Source: Bacteroidaceae bacterium
GTDB taxonomy: Bacteria; Bacteroidota; Bacteroidia; Bacteroidales; Bacteroidaceae
Direction: 5' to 3'
Length of the DNA: 54,335 bases
Assembly: GCA_017517605.1 (NCBI GenBank)
Contig: JAFWYQ010000100.1
Location: 1-54,335, forward strand
The notes beneath the pieces were generated by a model. That model searched no databases, was not told where the DNA came from, and saw only the letters and a list, made by a program, of their open reading frames with translations. Positions 53,842 through 54,335 of this stretch are shown in pieces. Both the position numbers and the translations under genes were made by a program. Numbering within the stretch: the first letter of the stretch is position 1; the number at the start of each line of letters is the position of its first letter.

Positions 53842-54062
53842 AGGTGGGTTCTATAAATTGTTCGAACAGAGTTCTCATCAACTCGTCGCTTTGTCGGAAA
53901 ATCGGAGTTTAGCCGAGATGTTCCTGTCAGTCATAAAGGAAGTGTAGCGGGCTACACGACCGATATGCGTGGCAGGAAGAGCCGGATAAAGCTGATTTAA
54001 CGGCAAAAAGATTAAAGTACTCACCATCGTTAATAATTTGTGGGAATTTATAGAACCCACCT
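53842..54062. mobile_element. 221-bp MITE-like element with 18-bp inverted ends
   Basis: AGGTGGGTTCTATAAATT at 53842-53859 and its exact complement at 54045-54062. The interior has a small palindrome (GTGTAGCGGGCTACAC) and no convincing gene; a 60-codon minus frame (53878-54060) spans it but has no start context or recognised domain. A relative of the left end occurs before the FHA gene. It could be a non-autonomous transposon relic or a regulatory leader; no target duplication was confirmed. Confidence 0.5.
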
Positions 54063-54063
54063 T

Positions 54064-54206
54064 TAATGTTCAAGGTTCAAAGTTTAAGGTTCAAAACCAT
54101 GCATCCTTGTCAACCTGTATCTTGTCAATTTGTCAACTGATTCTTCATTCTTCACTCTCTTGTATCTACTCCCCTCCCTTGTGTGGGGGTAAGGGGAGAG
54201 TCCCCT
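54064..54206. repeat. Cluster of family E, A, F and D words
   Basis: In order: GTTCAAGGTTCAAAG words (54064-54095), half a family A element (CTTGTCAACC, CTTGTCAATTTGTCAACT; 54103-54140), family F (TTCTTCATTCTTCACTC; 54141-54160) and family D (54167-54206). Four repeat families are packed between two minus-strand genes. Confidence 0.75.
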
Positions 54207-54335
54207 TTATAAATCATCTTCCATTTTGGCATCCTTTCCCAGTACCACCCATTTGCCACCCAGTTGGGGACATGCGCATCCGCAGGGGCTGCTGTGTATG
54301 GCCTGTTTGAAGTTGCATTTCCATCCGATGCGTGC
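54207..54335 (-). CDS. Cys-rich C-terminal fragment of an unknown gene
   Basis: 43 codons (42 residues plus stop) run in from the window edge. The visible end has WKCNFKQ and CGCACP, a tight Cys cluster that may bind metal, then KWVVLGKDAKMEDDL and a stop directly beside a family D repeat. The protein is cut by the window, so no family can be named. It is on the same strand as, and upstream of, the kinase gene. Confidence 0.55.
   Translation of the reverse strand, partial: ARIGWKCNFKQAIHSSPCGCACPQLGGKWVVLGKDAKMEDDL

Noticed and set aside
53878-54060. 60-codon minus-strand gene upstream of the kinase
   Set aside because: It is spanned by the inverted-end element, has no recognised domain and no start context; more likely a chance frame in a repeat.
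53842-54062. Complete insertion sequence
   Set aside because: 221 bp with no transposase; at most a non-autonomous relic.

Overview
This window looks like a Bacteroidales (Bacteroidaceae-type) chromosome. At least sixteen genes are preceded by the Bacteroidetes sigma-ABfr promoter (TTTG, 19-21 nt, then TAnnTTTG). Family-typical genes include a fused SecDF, the glycine-lipid acyltransferase pair GlsA/GlsB, a C10 protease with a BspA-like repeat region, a GH10 xylanase interrupted by carbohydrate-binding modules, and tryptophanase. No phage, integrase, IS transposase or CRISPR-Cas genes were seen. It is mostly core chromosome interspersed with unusually repeat-rich intergenic DNA.

Layout. 1-867: 3' part of an EnvC-like murein hydrolase activator. 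1551-3893: orphan MacB/FtsX-type permease. 4050-8339: Nudix hydrolase and PIF1-like helicase (minus), divergent from DNA polymerase IV (plus). 8383-10202: glsA-glsB. 10335-14216 (minus): K+ channel, RNase H, argS and HU. 14865-17526: two rhomboid proteases and an endonuclease/exonuclease/phosphatase-family membrane protein. 17697-20684: secDF. 20988-22031: OprP-type porin. 22378-24345: gyrB. 24609-26972: TlpA-like lipobox-free thioredoxin protein. 27244-29574: GH10 xylanase. 29749-30119: rpsT and tRNA-Glu. 30394-31122: recO. 31406-32785: tnaA. 32937-38496: an unknown gene, the C10 protease and a lipoprotein. 38765-40290: tRNA-Val and hisS. 40616-46654: a CusB-CusA-TolC metal efflux set. 46707-53828 (minus): PP2C phosphatase, FHA protein, triple-AAA ATPase and Ser/Thr kinase, apparently one phospho-signalling locus.

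The most striking signal is in the non-coding DNA. At least seven intergenic regions hold short tandem arrays with a period of 21-22 bp. Each unit is a small imperfect palindrome, but the sequence is private to each locus, so the architecture is conserved and the sequence is not. On top of this are several dispersed hairpin families, named A to H here, shared between loci. Some have entered coding sequence in frame: family A adds 28 codons to cusA, family D encodes part of the TolC signal region, and family F encodes the last residues and stop of the PP2C gene. The kinase and FHA genes also share a near-identical leader motif, which in the kinase leader forms one end of a 221-bp element with 18-bp perfect inverted ends.

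All functional calls rest on reading motifs by eye. No database search was run, and family names marked as inference should be treated so.
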